DNA of 64,000 nucleotides from Dyadobacter tibetensis Y620-1. Its GTDB lineage: Bacteria; Bacteroidota; Bacteroidia; Cytophagales; Spirosomataceae. Both the position numbers and the translations under genes were made by a program. The notes under the pieces are model-generated. The model saw only the letters and a list, made by a program, of their open reading frames with translations. It had not been told where the DNA came from and searched no databases. The stretch covers positions 434,001 to 498,000 of the forward strand of contig NZ_AZQN01000003.1 of assembly GCF_000566685.1 (NCBI RefSeq). Direction: 5' to 3'. Shown in pieces: positions 63,759 through 64,000 of the stretch (position 1 is its first letter; the number at the start of each line of letters is the position of its first letter).

Positions 63759-64000
63759 TTAAAAAGATAAGTTCACACCAAACGAAATGGACCGGGCCAT
63801 AGGATAAGAGTCGCGGTTGATACCCTGAGACAATGCATTGTCTCCCTGAAAATTAGCTTCAGGATTGTAGCCTGGAAATTTGGTGATATACAGGGCATTA
63901 ATAATAGATGTATACACCCGAATTCGAGACATGGATAATTTCTGAATGATATGTTGCGGGAGGGTATAGCCCAAGGCAATATTCTGAATATTGACGAAGG
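63759..64000 (-). CDS. SusC/RagA family transporter, C-terminal end only
   Basis: The frame runs off the right edge. The visible 80 residues are FVNIQNIALGYTLPQHIIQK, IRVYTSIINALYITKFPGYN, PEANFQGDNALSQGINRDSY and end ISFGVNLSF. This is the usual C-terminus of SusC barrels (R.Y.S..N...I.K..GY.PE) with a terminal Phe. It pairs with the SusD gene downstream. Confidence 0.93.
   Translation of the reverse strand, partial: FVNIQNIALGYTLPQHIIQKLSMSRIRVYTSIINALYITKFPGYNPEANFQGDNALSQGINRDSYPMARSISFGVNLSF

Overview
The window is a piece of a Bacteroidota chromosome, most likely Cytophagales (Spirosomataceae/Dyadobacter-like; genus not determined). The signs are paired SusC/SusD genes, a type IX secretion (T9SS) sorting tail, GIN-domain and DUF3467/DUF4290/DUF6089 proteins, -33 TTG / -7 TAnnTTTG promoters, and almost no Shine-Dalgarno sequences.

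Layout. (a) 1-15.6 kb: the 3' end of an outer-membrane barrel gene, then the classical translation/transcription block tRNA-Tyr, tRNA-Gly, a broken tRNA-Thr copy, tRNA-Thr, tuf, tRNA-Trp, secE, nusG, rplK, rplA, rplJ, rplL, rpoB, rpoC, then a DUF3467 gene. (b) 15.6-23.7 kb, minus strand: murA (active-site Cys replaced by Asp), DUF4290, a polytopic membrane protein, a gingipain-type C25 peptidase of the PorU2 kind, and folA. (c) 23.8-27.7 kb, plus strand: a PadR regulator with a palindromic operator in its own promoter, a PspC/GIN membrane protein and a secreted GIN protein, closed by a perfect terminator.

(d) 27.8-47.3 kb is the accessory part and the main interest. It is a minus-strand array of eleven RHS/YD-repeat modules. 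Ten of them carry a different or divergent C-terminal tip followed directly by a small immunity-type gene. The shared RHS core ends in ...IDPDGM/RE or IDPNGM and then switches to an unrelated tip: ART-like, colicin E3-like rRNase, JAB/DUF4329-like (twice), toxin-44-like, WHH nuclease-like, and several unrecognised. The module at the promoter end keeps a start region, but its RHS core is deleted and frameshifted. No module here can encode a full-length RHS protein, so the array looks like a store of displaced toxin/immunity cassettes. Four modules carry one or both of two short GC-rich insertions (6 bp replaced by about 22 bp) at two fixed core positions. The two insert sequences are related to each other in opposite orientation. 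The array is flanked by direct repeats of about 140 bp derived from the 3' end of a REP-associated (IS200-like) tyrosine transposase.

(e) 47.4-56.2 kb: DUF6089 barrel protein, AraC regulator, alcohol dehydrogenase-family reductase, succinate-semialdehyde dehydrogenase, ABM-type monooxygenase, acyl-CoA thioesterase, RidA, gltX, a small acidic protein and an AIM24/TIGR00266 protein. (f) 56.2-64 kb, minus strand: two SusC/SusD-type uptake loci. The first has a LacI-type palindrome upstream; the second includes a small lipoprotein, and its SusC runs off the window.
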